From: Bacteroidota bacterium
Lineage (GTDB): Bacteria; Bacteroidota; Bacteroidia; AKYH767-A; 2013-40CM-41-45
Length of the DNA stretch: 64,000 nt
Reading direction: 5' to 3'
Assembly (NCBI GenBank): GCA_016720655.1
Contig: JADKKE010000007.1
Coordinates: 186,001 to 250,000 of the forward strand
This document shows, piece by piece, positions 26,976 to 35,361 of the stretch. Under the pieces are notes generated by a model. That model did not search any database. It had not been told where the DNA came from and saw only the letters and a program-made list of their open reading frames with translations. How positions within the stretch are numbered: the stretch's first letter is position 1; every line of letters begins with the position of its first letter. The position numbers and the translations under genes were made by a program.

Positions 26976-27878
26976 TTCCAATGCCTGTAAAAATAATTTT
27001 TCATCCAATTGTGAAGTTTCTCCAAGATAGATCCATTGAATGCTTGTGGAGTATTTTCGGAAAGTTGTGTTAAGATCCTCCACAGATAAATTTTTAACTT
27101 TTTCCAATACAGTCATCACTTCCTTCCAACTACTTAAATTCTCATTAGTACCCAACATTCCGTTTAAAGCACTGTTGGTCTGAAGATTCATGTAAAATCC
27201 TGTTAGATATTCTTCTTTCTTGTTTTTCAATTCCTGCTCAGTAAAACCGTCTTTGCGAATCTTTTTCACTTCATCCGTCATCACCTGCACTGAAGCTGCA
27301 GGATCCGTTGTTGATACATACATTCCCATGTAGGAATTCTTATTGGACGCAAGAAAAGCATAAGGTGCATAGGACAGGTTTCTCTTTGTGCGTATTTCTA
27401 CAAATAACCGGTCGCTCAAAATACGGGTTGCAATTTTCATAGCTGTCCAATCGGCAGAACCCGGTGCAGGTGCATTGAGAATACCCTGAATGTAATTGGT
27501 TGCCAGTTTACGGTCTTCCTTGTACAAAGTGGATTTGCTGAAATCAGGTTTTGTTTCTGCGGCAATTACAGGAGGAGGGCCGCTTTGGATTCCTTTCAAT
27601 TGCCCAACCTTGGCCCGGATATCGTCCTCAGAAACATTACCAACAACAACAACATACAATTTGTTTTTAGCCACTAAACTTCCATAGTAATTTTTAACGT
27701 CTTCAATTTTCATTTTTTGGATTGACTCTTCGCTCCCCTGAACAATTGTGTTGTAGCGTGTTCCTTTGAAAACTTCTTTGTACACAAGATCACCAAGATG
27801 TCCATCCGGATCACTTTCCGTTTGTTTAATCAGACTGAGTGATTCTTCTTTTTTTATTGTTGAACGTGTTTTGATCAA
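26973..27878 (-). CDS. M16 peptidase family, inactive-subunit type: C-terminal part of a frameshifted gene
   Basis: This frame carries the C-terminal two thirds of an M16 protein (from IKKEESLSLIKQTESDPDG; ends FLQALE). The N-terminal part is in another frame at 27826-28320. Deleting one base from the seven-T run at 27849-27855 joins them into one protein of about 450 residues. No HxxEH is present in either part, as in the inactive partner of paired M16 proteases; the active partner is encoded directly upstream at 28344-29723. Confidence 0.85.
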   Translation of the reverse strand: MIKTRSTIKKEESLSLIKQTESDPDGHLGDLVYKEVFKGTRYNTIVQGSEESIQKMKIEDVKNYYGSLVAKNKLYVVVVGNVSEDDIRAKVGQLKGIQSGPPPVIAAETKPDFSKSTLYKEDRKLATNYIQGILNAPAPGSADWTAMKIATRILSDRLFVEIRTKRNLSYAPYAFLASNKNSYMGMYVSTTDPAASVQVMTDEVKKIRKDGFTEQELKNKKEEYLTGFYMNLQTNSALNGMLGTNENLSSWKEVMTVLEKVKNLSVEDLNTTFRKYSTSIQWIYLGETSQLDEKLFLQALE

Positions 27879-28320
27879 AAGTGGGATGCAATATCATATC
27901 GGCAAAAATATCCCAGCTTTCGTTCCATCTGTTTTTTAGACAATTCAAAGTGACTGATCCCTGGTCTTCATTTGTACTTGCAGCGATGGAACTGCCGTAT
28001 GAATCAAGCAACGAATTGAATTTATCTTTGGGATACTTTTGGCTCCCGGATTCAGCAAGTACGTTGAGGGTAAGTTGTTCTATTCCTTCCTGGGCCTTTG
28101 TGTAATTTGCAGTTCCTCCTCTTACATACAAGGCGACACTGATGATATCTTTTGTGGAAGGCTTGCTGATCACTTTTATTCCATCCACCATATATTCTTT
28201 TACACCAAAATCCTGTTTTTTGATGGGACGTTTTTTGATTTCATTTTGTTGAGCCGAAGCTGCAGTTGTAAAAATGCTTATGAGCATCAGTAGGAGTGAG
28301 GACCTGAATATTTTCTTCAT
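27826..28320 (-). CDS. M16 peptidase family, inactive-subunit type: N-terminal part of a frameshifted gene
   Basis: It starts with a signal peptide (MKKIFRSSLLLMLISIFTTAASA) and an M16 N-terminal lobe, where the usual HxxEH is replaced (the region reads EQLTLNVLAESG). The frame breaks after HPTFDQNTFNN, and the true continuation lies in the next frame. ATG 28320 is used; ATG 28347 is in frame and overlaps the stop of the upstream M16 gene. This is likely one gene with 26973-27878. Confidence 0.85.
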   Translation of the reverse strand: MKKIFRSSLLLMLISIFTTAASAQQNEIKKRPIKKQDFGVKEYMVDGIKVISKPSTKDIISVALYVRGGTANYTKAQEGIEQLTLNVLAESGSQKYPKDKFNSLLDSYGSSIAASTNEDQGSVTLNCLKNRWNESWDIFADMILHPTFDQNTFNNKKRRITQSD

Positions 28321-28343
28321 GGTTTTTGTATCTGGAGGGGTGA

Positions 28344-29723
28344 TCATTTTTGTACAAATATAGATTCATCTAGTTGCATGGATTCTTTTGATTTCGGATC
28401 GACAAGCACACCCCACGCGGATGGCTGATTCTGTATATATTTCCGAACATACGATTTGATTTCTTCACGAGTAACTTTGTGGACGTTTTCATTGTAGTTC
28501 GTGTAGTAGCCAATACTGGCAGATGCCCACCAATAGGTAACGGTGTGTACAAAATTCGATGTTTGTTCTTTGCCGAAAGCGTCTGAAATTTCGAGTTGCG
28601 ATTTGGCTGTGCTGAGTTGTTCATCAGTGAAATAATCATCACGATCCCATTTTTTAATTTCATCCTGAAGAACTTTTATGGCTTCTTTGATACGTGCAGG
28701 ATTGGGGACCATAAAAATTTGTATCGGGCCGGTGAACTTGCACGTCTGGTAATTCACATTGACATTAAAAGCCAATCCGCTTTCAACAAGTGCTTTTTGC
28801 AAAGCGGAGGTTCTCAAATTTAAAATTGTTGAAAACACATCTGCTGCATAGGTAGCCGGGAGATCATTTCGTGTGTCAGGTCCGTGGTATCCTCCAATAA
28901 TCATAGGGGATTTGGCATTTTCGTTTATGACAACGAAATTATTCTGATCCACCATTGGGTAAAAATCAGGTATTGGCCATCGTTTAAAAGGGTCAATCGT
29001 TGAAGCAGGCCATGCACTGTAAATATCTTTTACCATTGCAAAAACCTCGTCATGGTTAACATCTCCGGCTACACACAGAATTGAGTTGTTCGGATGATAA
29101 AACTTTTCCTGAATGACTTTCATTTTTTCAGGTGTCGCTGTACGAATGATGTTGTGATCTCCGATTGGATTTTTTCTGCAATAATGGTCTCCCCACATTT
29201 TGTAATTCAGATCATTGATAAGAAAGAAGACAGGATTGGATTCGTTGCGCTGGAATTCTCCATCCACAACAACATTTTCCCGCTTCATTTCTTCCTTGTC
29301 AAAGAGAGGATAGCGTATAGCTGAATTTATAAACTCTAGTCCCGGGCGCAGATTGTAATTTCCAAGAGTGATAAAGTAATTCACGCGCTCGTTGGAAGTC
29401 GTTCCATTGAAAACGATTCCCAGCTCTTTAACACGTTCAAGAAATTTTTCCTGTGAAGGATAATCACGGTTGGCTTTAAAGAACATGTGCTCATATAGGT
29501 GTGATAGCCCATTGTATTCAGGAGGTTCTGTATAGCTTCCGTTTCGTGTGGAAATTTCAATAGTTGCCAAAGGAACTGTGCGGTCTTCAATCACCAGTAT
29601 TTCCAGTCCGTTTTCCAGTTTGGACATGAAAAAATTTGAAGGTAATTTTTCGCTTTGTGCACTTGCAGTTTGAAACATTGCGATGCATGCTAAAAAACCA
29701 ATCCAGAGTTTTGTTTGATTCAT
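28344..29723 (-). CDS. Secreted M16 family zinc protease, active subunit
   Basis: Signal peptide (to about residue 22, ending QTASAQ) followed by an M16 domain with zinc motif HxxEH in LSHLYEHMFF (about 76-80) and the distal acidic residues in KRENVVVDGEF. At 459 residues it is a single-chain half-size enzyme that needs the inactive partner encoded just downstream; the pair should form a heterodimer in the periplasm. It is separate from the two-lobe enzyme at 5647. Confidence 0.92.
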   Translation of the reverse strand: MNQTKLWIGFLACIAMFQTASAQSEKLPSNFFMSKLENGLEILVIEDRTVPLATIEISTRNGSYTEPPEYNGLSHLYEHMFFKANRDYPSQEKFLERVKELGIVFNGTTSNERVNYFITLGNYNLRPGLEFINSAIRYPLFDKEEMKRENVVVDGEFQRNESNPVFFLINDLNYKMWGDHYCRKNPIGDHNIIRTATPEKMKVIQEKFYHPNNSILCVAGDVNHDEVFAMVKDIYSAWPASTIDPFKRWPIPDFYPMVDQNNFVVINENAKSPMIIGGYHGPDTRNDLPATYAADVFSTILNLRTSALQKALVESGLAFNVNVNYQTCKFTGPIQIFMVPNPARIKEAIKVLQDEIKKWDRDDYFTDEQLSTAKSQLEISDAFGKEQTSNFVHTVTYWWASASIGYYTNYNENVHKVTREEIKSYVRKYIQNQPSAWGVLVDPKSKESMQLDESIFVQK

Positions 29724-29991
29724 GAGTTAAGATTTATTGGGGGAAATTAAGGCATTTATACCCAGGAAATGAAACCTTAAGAAAATTTAAGAAATCATCG
29801 AAATCTTTGTGTAAAGAATTTCAGCATTTCTGCTTTCCACAAATACACCTCAATGTGCGAAATTTAAATTTCGTCAAAACAATCAATTCGGGAATGTTGC
29901 TTCAAAAAGCTTCAAAAATGATAATAGCTTAAAATACTGCAATCAGGACAGAAATCGGAAGCCAAAACAGGGGTTTCAGGAGAAATGAAAA

Positions 29992-30204
29992 TCAATGGAT
30001 AGCATTCACGAATTCTTTTTCAATTTCAGTAATACGCTCTTTAAGTTTTTTCAAAAGTTCAGATTTTTCATTTGCACTTTTAATAGCCAGTTCATCTTTG
30101 CCTTGAATGTGATTGTAATAGCACTCTCCAATTTCAAGAAGTATTTTTTCCTTAAGATTGTAATTGCGGTTTAGTTCTTTGGCAAGATCTGATTTGGATT
30201 TCAT
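29992..30204 (-). CDS. Small helical hypothetical protein
   Basis: I do not recognise this 70-residue protein. It is highly charged, has no signal peptide or membrane segment, and the C-terminal half forms heptad-like helix (KSELLKKLKERITEIEKEF), so a coiled coil is likely. A TAATTTTG box lies 25 bases before ATG 30204, which supports expression. It stands alone between the M16 gene and a 530-base gap. Confidence 0.5.
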   Translation of the reverse strand: MKSKSDLAKELNRNYNLKEKILLEIGECYYNHIQGKDELAIKSANEKSELLKKLKERITEIEKEFVNAIH

Positions 30205-30229
30205 ACTATGTATTTTTTGAAAGGACAAT

Positions 30230-30237
30230 CAAAATTA
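30230..30237 (-). promoter_or_regulatory. -7 box of the small helical protein gene
   Basis: TAATTTTG on the minus strand matches TAnnTTTG, 25 bases before the ATG. The -33 position holds CTG, one base off TTG. Confidence 0.45.
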
Positions 30238-30723
30238 ATACTTACGAGTCTATATTCAGCTGACCAGCATCATTGTGAGCAGATGATTTTTTCCCACGTA
30301 TTAAACACCTTGCTGGCTCTCCAAGAAATAAATTTCTATTCCACAATCATGAAAATAGACTTGGCACTATAATATACATTGGATTGATGAATTTTCATGG
30401 TTAATTCCCTTATCTGAAGATTCTAATTTCAAGCTGGGGAATAGAAAGTTATTACGTTAACAAGATAAAAATTGTTAAAATAGCTCTTGTTTATTAAGTT
30501 CTCCTTAGTCCGAATGACAGGAAAAGTATTAATACACAAAATGCTTAATTCCTGGGTCTTGCTACAATTCTATCAATTTAACTAAATTATAAAGATTTAC
30601 AGCTTTTTCGACTCAAAAATGATATTCATTTTTGTAGAAGCTTCCGTTTTTTTTCATCTTGGAACTTCAATGTCAGTGTTATGTAATTATAGTTTTGAAG
30701 GTTCCAAATACCAGAAAATCTTC
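30238..30723. other. Gene-free AT-rich stretch with nested inverted repeats
   Basis: I find no credible gene here. It holds an outer 10-base inverted repeat (TTTCTATTCC 30333-30342 with GGAATAGAAA 30438-30447) enclosing a 9-base one (CATGAAAAT 30348-30356 with ATTTTCATG 30391-30399). A further imperfect repeat (GGAACTTCAA at 30661, TTGAAGGTTCC at 30695) sits just before the promoter of the next gene. Confidence 0.6.
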
Positions 30724-30731
30724 TAATTTTG
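30724..30731 (+). promoter_or_regulatory. -7 box of the T9SS beta-propeller gene
   Basis: TAATTTTG matches TAnnTTTG, 37 bases before ATG 30769. The -33 spacing is not met. Confidence 0.45.
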
Positions 30732-30768
30732 CACCATTATTCTCAACTTATTTAAACTAACTATTAGC

Positions 30769-31356
30769 ATGAAAAGACAATTACTTATTGCTGCCTTATT
30801 TCTGGTGAGCCTTGGTGCTTCCGCCCAGTATGTTTGGCTTAGCCAATCCACTGGTATGATACCGGTCTCCTCTGGTGTTCGCTATGTGAGCGTTGTAGAT
30901 TCCAACATTGCCTGGATTTGTTCTTACGACGGATCTGGTGGTGCTGCAAATCGTACCGATTTTTCCAGAACAACAGATGGTTCTTCGTGGACAGCAGGGA
31001 ATGTACCGCTGTCAACAGATTATGACTGGTCAATGATTTTCGGACTGAATGCAGATACTGCATGGTCTATGTTTTTGATGCAACTGCCGGAGCAGGTGGT
31101 GGAATCTGGAAAACTACTGATGGTGGCCAGAACTGGACACAACAGGGTGGTGGTGCAATTTTCGATGCGAACTCATTTCCTGACATTGTACATTTCTACG
31201 ATGGAGATAATGGTTTTGCGATCGGTGATCCGAATCCTACAGACTTTGAAATTTACACTACTACTGACGGTGGTGCAACATGGATTCCTGTCCCGGGTGC
31301 AAACATTGCTCCTGCACAAAATGGAGAATATGCAATTGTTGGTCATTATGATGTAA
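30769..31356 (+). CDS. T9SS beta-propeller protein: N-terminal part of a frameshifted gene
   Basis: Signal peptide (LLIAALFLVSLGASAQ) followed by the first propeller blade (DFSRTTDGSSWTAGNVPLST). Authentic coding ends near 31064; the rest of this open frame is out-of-frame reading. Adding one G to the GG at 31064-31065 joins NADTAW to VYVFDATAGAG of the next frame, which continues to 33014. Thus it is one gene with the following entry. Confidence 0.8.
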   Translation: MKRQLLIAALFLVSLGASAQYVWLSQSTGMIPVSSGVRYVSVVDSNIAWICSYDGSGGAANRTDFSRTTDGSSWTAGNVPLSTDYDWSMIFGLNADTAWSMFLMQLPEQVVESGKLLMVARTGHNRVVVQFSMRTHFLTLYISTMEIMVLRSVIRILQTLKFTLLLTVVQHGFLSRVQTLLLHKMENMQLLVIMM

Positions 31357-33014
31357 TGGGTGACACGATCTGGTTTGATACTAATCAAGGACGTATTTTC
31401 CGTTCTGTCGACAGAGGTGCTAACTGGACTGTTCACGCTACAGGACTTACAATCCCTGCACAAAATGCAATGGATCTTTGTTTCTATACACACCTTGATG
31501 GTCTTGCTCGTGTTTACAACGGTACAACCGGTGTGAATACAATGAAAGTTACTCATGATGGCGGTGATACCTGGACTTCCGCTACTCCTGTAGGTAATTT
31601 CTTTGGTTCCGACGTTCAGTGGGTTCCCGGAACTCAATCAACATTGGTTTCTACAGGCGCTGCAACCGGCTTCATTGGTTCTTCTTATAGCGCTGATGGC
31701 GGTCTTACATGGACAGACATTGAAGTTGCTGATCAACGTACTGCTCTTGGAATTGCCGATTCAATCCACATGTGGACTGGCGGTTTTACTGCTGACGAGT
31801 TTACTGATGGTATTTACAAATGGGTGAACATTCCTACGATTGCTTGTAGCGATCCATCCATCTCTGCAGGAACAAATGTTGGTTCTGACACATCAGTTTG
31901 TGGTGGAGAAACAGGAACATTTACATCCAGTGGTGTTGTTGCTCCAACGATTGGTGATTTTTCAGGTATTGGTTGGGTGATTACTTCTGCTGACATTTCA
32001 GGTTCCAGCGATCCTTTAAATGAACCAAGCTTGATTGCTTCCTACCGTTTTACTTTCCCGGCTCCTTCAACATCAGTACGCACATATACGAATGATGGTG
32101 TATTGATTGGCGGACAAGCAGCATACGGTTTGTATTTCTGGACTCCGGTATCTTTTGGAAATGCTGTTCAGGCGAGTGCAGGTACTCCTCAGTTCCTTGG
32201 TGATCTTTTGCTCGATCCAAATTGTACCTATGTAGGAACATCAGTTCCTATGCATGTTTACGATCCACTTTCTCCAATTTGCACAGGACTTACTGTTTCT
32301 TGTTCTGATCCTTCAATCACTCCAGGAACAACTGCTGCTTCAGACACAGCAATCTGTGATGGTGACTCTACAGTTGTTACAGCTTCCGGTATGGTAGCTC
32401 CGACAGACGGTGATTATGCCGGTGAAAGTTGGGTAATTTCTACAGGTGATATCTCCGGAACAACGGATCCATTGAACGAACCAACGTTTGTTGCATCATA
32501 CACATTTGCTTATGCTACTTCAAGTTCATCACGTACGTTCATCAATGATGGTCAGTTTATCGGATCTACATTGCCTTATGGTTTGTACTACTGGACTCCT
32601 ATTGTATTTGGTAATGCAGTTGCAAATACTATTCCTCCTACATTCCTCCAGGAACTTGACCTTGATCCAAATTGTACTTATGGTGGTGCATCCGTAGCTG
32701 TAATGGTTTACGATCCTGCTGATCCTGCTTGTACTGGTGTAGGCATCACTGAAATTGATGCAGCTCAATTAACTGTATTCAGTCACATGAAAGATGAATC
32801 TACAATTGACATCCAAATCAATGCAGCAAACTACGGTAAAACGAAGATTGAAATCATTGACTTGATGGGTCGTCAGGTATATTCTAATTCCACCTATGTA
32901 AATAGCGGTGTGAATCATGAATCAGTAAATGCTCAAAAACTTAGCGCTGGTACTTACCTGATTCACGTAGAATCAAATGGTATCAAAGCCGTAAATAAAC
33001 TGGTGAAGTTCTAA
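31062..33014 (+). CDS. T9SS-sorted protein with BNR/YCF48-like propeller and two large repeats
   Basis: The frame begins inside the propeller; blades show the BNR-like pattern (GIWKTTDGGQNWTQ, IYTTTDGGATWIPV, IFRSVDRGANWTV, TADGGLTW-like SADGGLTWTD). Two tandem ~150-residue repeats follow, each beginning CSDPSI and ending LDPNCTY...VYDP. The C-terminus (about the last 85 residues, TVFSHMKDESTIDIQ...GTYLIHVESNG...VNKLVKF) is a type A T9SS sorting domain, so the protein is exported through the outer membrane and probably anchored at the surface. Ligand or substrate is unknown. The N-terminus is in the preceding frame. Confidence 0.88.
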   Translation: MVYVFDATAGAGGGIWKTTDGGQNWTQQGGGAIFDANSFPDIVHFYDGDNGFAIGDPNPTDFEIYTTTDGGATWIPVPGANIAPAQNGEYAIVGHYDVMGDTIWFDTNQGRIFRSVDRGANWTVHATGLTIPAQNAMDLCFYTHLDGLARVYNGTTGVNTMKVTHDGGDTWTSATPVGNFFGSDVQWVPGTQSTLVSTGAATGFIGSSYSADGGLTWTDIEVADQRTALGIADSIHMWTGGFTADEFTDGIYKWVNIPTIACSDPSISAGTNVGSDTSVCGGETGTFTSSGVVAPTIGDFSGIGWVITSADISGSSDPLNEPSLIASYRFTFPAPSTSVRTYTNDGVLIGGQAAYGLYFWTPVSFGNAVQASAGTPQFLGDLLLDPNCTYVGTSVPMHVYDPLSPICTGLTVSCSDPSITPGTTAASDTAICDGDSTVVTASGMVAPTDGDYAGESWVISTGDISGTTDPLNEPTFVASYTFAYATSSSSRTFINDGQFIGSTLPYGLYYWTPIVFGNAVANTIPPTFLQELDLDPNCTYGGASVAVMVYDPADPACTGVGITEIDAAQLTVFSHMKDESTIDIQINAANYGKTKIEIIDLMGRQVYSNSTYVNSGVNHESVNAQKLSAGTYLIHVESNGIKAVNKLVKF

Positions 33015-33026
33015 TTCATCAATCCT

Positions 33027-33074
33027 AAAAAAAAAGAGGCTGTCTTTTCCCAAAGGCAGCCTCTTTTTTTTTTT
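33027..33074 (+). terminator. Intrinsic terminator
   Basis: A-run, stem AAGAGGCTGTC/CTTTT...GGCAGCCTCTT (10-11 paired bases) and a run of 12 T residues follow the T9SS gene. Confidence 0.88.
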
Positions 33075-33136
33075 AACTCTAAACTCTAAACTCTAAACTC
33101 TAAACTCTAAACAAAACCTTAAACCTTAAACTTTGA
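33075..33136 (-). repeat. Heptamer AACTCTA/ACCTTAA array
   Basis: Five exact copies of AACTCTA (33075-33109) continue into ACCTTAA twice and ACTTTGA. Read on the minus strand, where the thioesterase gene ends at 33144, the units are TAGAGTT and TTAAGGT, so each carries TAG or TAA just past that stop codon. Confidence 0.9.
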
Positions 33137-33143
33137 ACCGTTT

Positions 33144-33578
33144 TCATCCCCACTCAAAACCCTCAGCCTTCGGAACTGCATCGATCATTTCTTTCCCAAG
33201 TTCAGGAGGGACGGTTAGTTTGCGCGTCCGTGTATCCATCCATGCCCCATCTACATTAATTATAGCGCAATGCGTTCCATCTTCCTTTGCAATTTCATGC
33301 CGGAAAGAAAAACGGGAATAATCTTTCTTAAGTCTGAAAAGTTGAAGATTGATCGTCGTGTGTTCTCCAAAACGAACTTCTCTCCTGAAAATTCCTTCTT
33401 CCCGAAAGAGTACAGGTCCCAAATGTAATTCCTGCATTTGTCGGATAGTTAATCCATGTTCCTCCAGGAACGCCGTTCTGATTTGCGCTGCAAAATCATA
33501 ATAGACAGAATGTCTTAAATGATAGTTTGGATCCAGATCCGACCAGCGGAGATCCATCGGTTTTTTATATTCGCTCAT
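33144..33578 (-). CDS. Hotdog-fold acyl-CoA thioesterase (4-hydroxybenzoyl-CoA type)
   Basis: The protein is 144 residues of one hotdog domain. It starts with the region MDLRWSDLDPNYHLRHSVYYDF, where the aspartate and the downstream acidic residues are typical of the 4HBT/YbgC group. It hydrolyses acyl-CoA thioesters; chain length is not evident. It ends the long minus-strand run, 7 bases after the EamA gene. A heptamer array lies immediately downstream. Confidence 0.8.
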   Translation of the reverse strand: MSEYKKPMDLRWSDLDPNYHLRHSVYYDFAAQIRTAFLEEHGLTIRQMQELHLGPVLFREEGIFRREVRFGEHTTINLQLFRLKKDYSRFSFRHEIAKEDGTHCAIINVDGAWMDTRTRKLTVPPELGKEMIDAVPKAEGFEWG

Positions 33579-33585
33579 GATAGTG

Positions 33586-34476
33586 TCAGGTTTTAGATTT
33601 CCGAATTTTAACAGCCTTCCTGAATTTGTAAACTGTATGCAAGACTACTGTGATCATAATAATCAGTGCTCCGTAATAAAACCCCTCATTGAGGATTTTA
33701 CCTTCACCTGCGAAAAGTACCGCCAGAATAATACCGTAAACAGGTTCGAGATTTAAAGCGAGCCCCATTGTAAATGCGGAAACCTTTCGCAAAGCGTCAA
33801 GGGAAAGTATCCAGGTGAGAACAGTACAAACCAGGGATAAAATGAGCAAGTAAATGGAATCTGAGAAGTCGGGGAGATAATGTGTAGCAGGCTGAATTGC
33901 CAGGTAAAAAGGCATTAATACTGTCAACAGCAAGAGGCCGCTGGAAAGCTCTACAAGACTGATCGTAAGTGCTTCGTAATTTCCTGCTATACGTTTGTTC
34001 AGGGTGGAAAATATTGCACTCAGCAATGCACTGGTAACCCCTACAATGATTCCTGCAGAAGCACTCAGGTCGGAATGATAAATAGTAGCAATTCCGGCAA
34101 GTGCAAACAGGCTAAAGACAATATCCACATAATCAAACCTGGTTTTATTTACAAGTGGTTCAATAATAGAGGCAAATAATGCAATTGAAGAAAGACAAAT
34201 CATCGCAACACTTATGCTGGACAATTTGATAGATCCATAGAAAGTAACCCAATGAAGCATCACAATAAATCCAATTCCGCCAATTCTCAGGACTTCTTTC
34301 CATTTTAGCGATGGAATTTTTTTAGATACCAATAACATGATTGCAATTGCTAAACTGCTTATGAATAATCGATACCACACAAGCAGTCCTTCATTCAAAC
34401 TGATGAGTTTACCCAAAAGACCTGTGAAGCCCCAAAGGAAAATAGCACTATGCATTTTTAAATAAGCAGTTCGCAT
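33586..34476 (-). CDS. EamA/DMT family transporter
   Basis: This 296-residue protein has ten hydrophobic helices arranged as two five-helix EamA repeats (the first starting AIFLWGFTGLLGKLI, the second near residue 150 with GVTSALLSAIFSTLNKR). It is a drug/metabolite-type exporter, but the substrate cannot be told. It is closely spaced with the thioesterase downstream and lies 61 bases after maf. Confidence 0.88.
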   Translation of the reverse strand: MRTAYLKMHSAIFLWGFTGLLGKLISLNEGLLVWYRLFISSLAIAIMLLVSKKIPSLKWKEVLRIGGIGFIVMLHWVTFYGSIKLSSISVAMICLSSIALFASIIEPLVNKTRFDYVDIVFSLFALAGIATIYHSDLSASAGIIVGVTSALLSAIFSTLNKRIAGNYEALTISLVELSSGLLLLTVLMPFYLAIQPATHYLPDFSDSIYLLILSLVCTVLTWILSLDALRKVSAFTMGLALNLEPVYGIILAVLFAGEGKILNEGFYYGALIIMITVVLHTVYKFRKAVKIRKSKT

Positions 34477-34537
34477 CGGTGAGGGCTAAGGCAGATTGTT
34501 CATTCGTCAGTTTATACGTTCAAGTATTTTGACAATT

Positions 34538-35218
34538 TTAATCAATCATGAATTTATTAAGCTCTTTCCAAACTCTTACAATTGGAAGCCCCATAACATT
34601 AAAATAACTTCCTGTAATTCTGTCAATAATAGGAATCGCGAGGGAGTGATCCAATGCAAGGGATCGTTCGAATAAATCAGGTTGACCGATGTCGACAAGA
34701 AATTTCTTTTCTTCTTCTGAGCAGGGATTCATTCCCACAGGCAAACAATCCTGTGCTCCATAAGCACCGGCTTTGTCAAAGGGCTTGTAATGATCCACAT
34801 AATTCACAATTTCCATCTTCGACAGAGGTTTGAACCACACTGTACTTTCATCGTAAAATCCGATACTCTTAGTGCTGGAACTTAGGCACACTCCTGTATA
34901 TACCTGGTGATCCCGTCCTTGTAATTTGAGCAACATCTGGATTGCATTGTCACGATCTGCAGGCTTTCCAAGCAGTTCCTGATCGCACCAAACTATCGTA
35001 TCGGCAGTCAATAATAATTCGTTACTTTTTAATTCACCGAGATATGCATTCGCTTTGTGCTTTGACAGATAGTCGACAATTTCTTCTTTTTTTAATTCTA
35101 TAGGGTAATCCTCAGGGATTTCTTTCAAACGCACTTCCGGACGATATCCGATTCCTTCAAGCAATTGCTTTCTTCGAGGGGAACCGGACCCGAGAATGAA
35201 ATGGAAATTTGAATCCAT
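34538..35218 (-). CDS. maf: Maf-like nucleotide pyrophosphatase
   Basis: Maf-family enzymes hydrolyse non-canonical or pyrimidine nucleoside triphosphates (dTTP/UTP) to monophosphates. The conserved start GSGSPRRKQLLEGIG, the strand TADTIVWCDQELLGKP and KAGAYGAQ are present. It is 226 residues because of an insert with CLPVGMNPCSEEEKKFL near 160-200, which I associate with Bacteroidota members of the family. The C-terminal GSYFNVMGLP closes the domain. Confidence 0.92.
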   Translation of the reverse strand: MDSNFHFILGSGSPRRKQLLEGIGYRPEVRLKEIPEDYPIELKKEEIVDYLSKHKANAYLGELKSNELLLTADTIVWCDQELLGKPADRDNAIQMLLKLQGRDHQVYTGVCLSSSTKSIGFYDESTVWFKPLSKMEIVNYVDHYKPFDKAGAYGAQDCLPVGMNPCSEEEKKFLVDIGQPDLFERSLALDHSLAIPIIDRITGSYFNVMGLPIVRVWKELNKFMID

Positions 35219-35361
35219 ATAATTGTTTTGTCTTTGATTTAATGGTGAGTCATTTGGTCGGTAATCGGACCCTTGTGGAACACCATAAAGAACGGAAAGA
35301 ATTTCTTAATGGAAGAACACTTATTTCATTCAGAATTTAAGTCCGGAAGTATGGATCAATA

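Noticed and set aside
27826..28320. True pseudogene status for the M16, copA, degQ and other split genes
   Set aside because: Each shows a single-base indel in a homopolymer with conserved sequence on both sides, and eight genes are hit in 64 kb. Sequence error is simpler; I kept them as coding parts.
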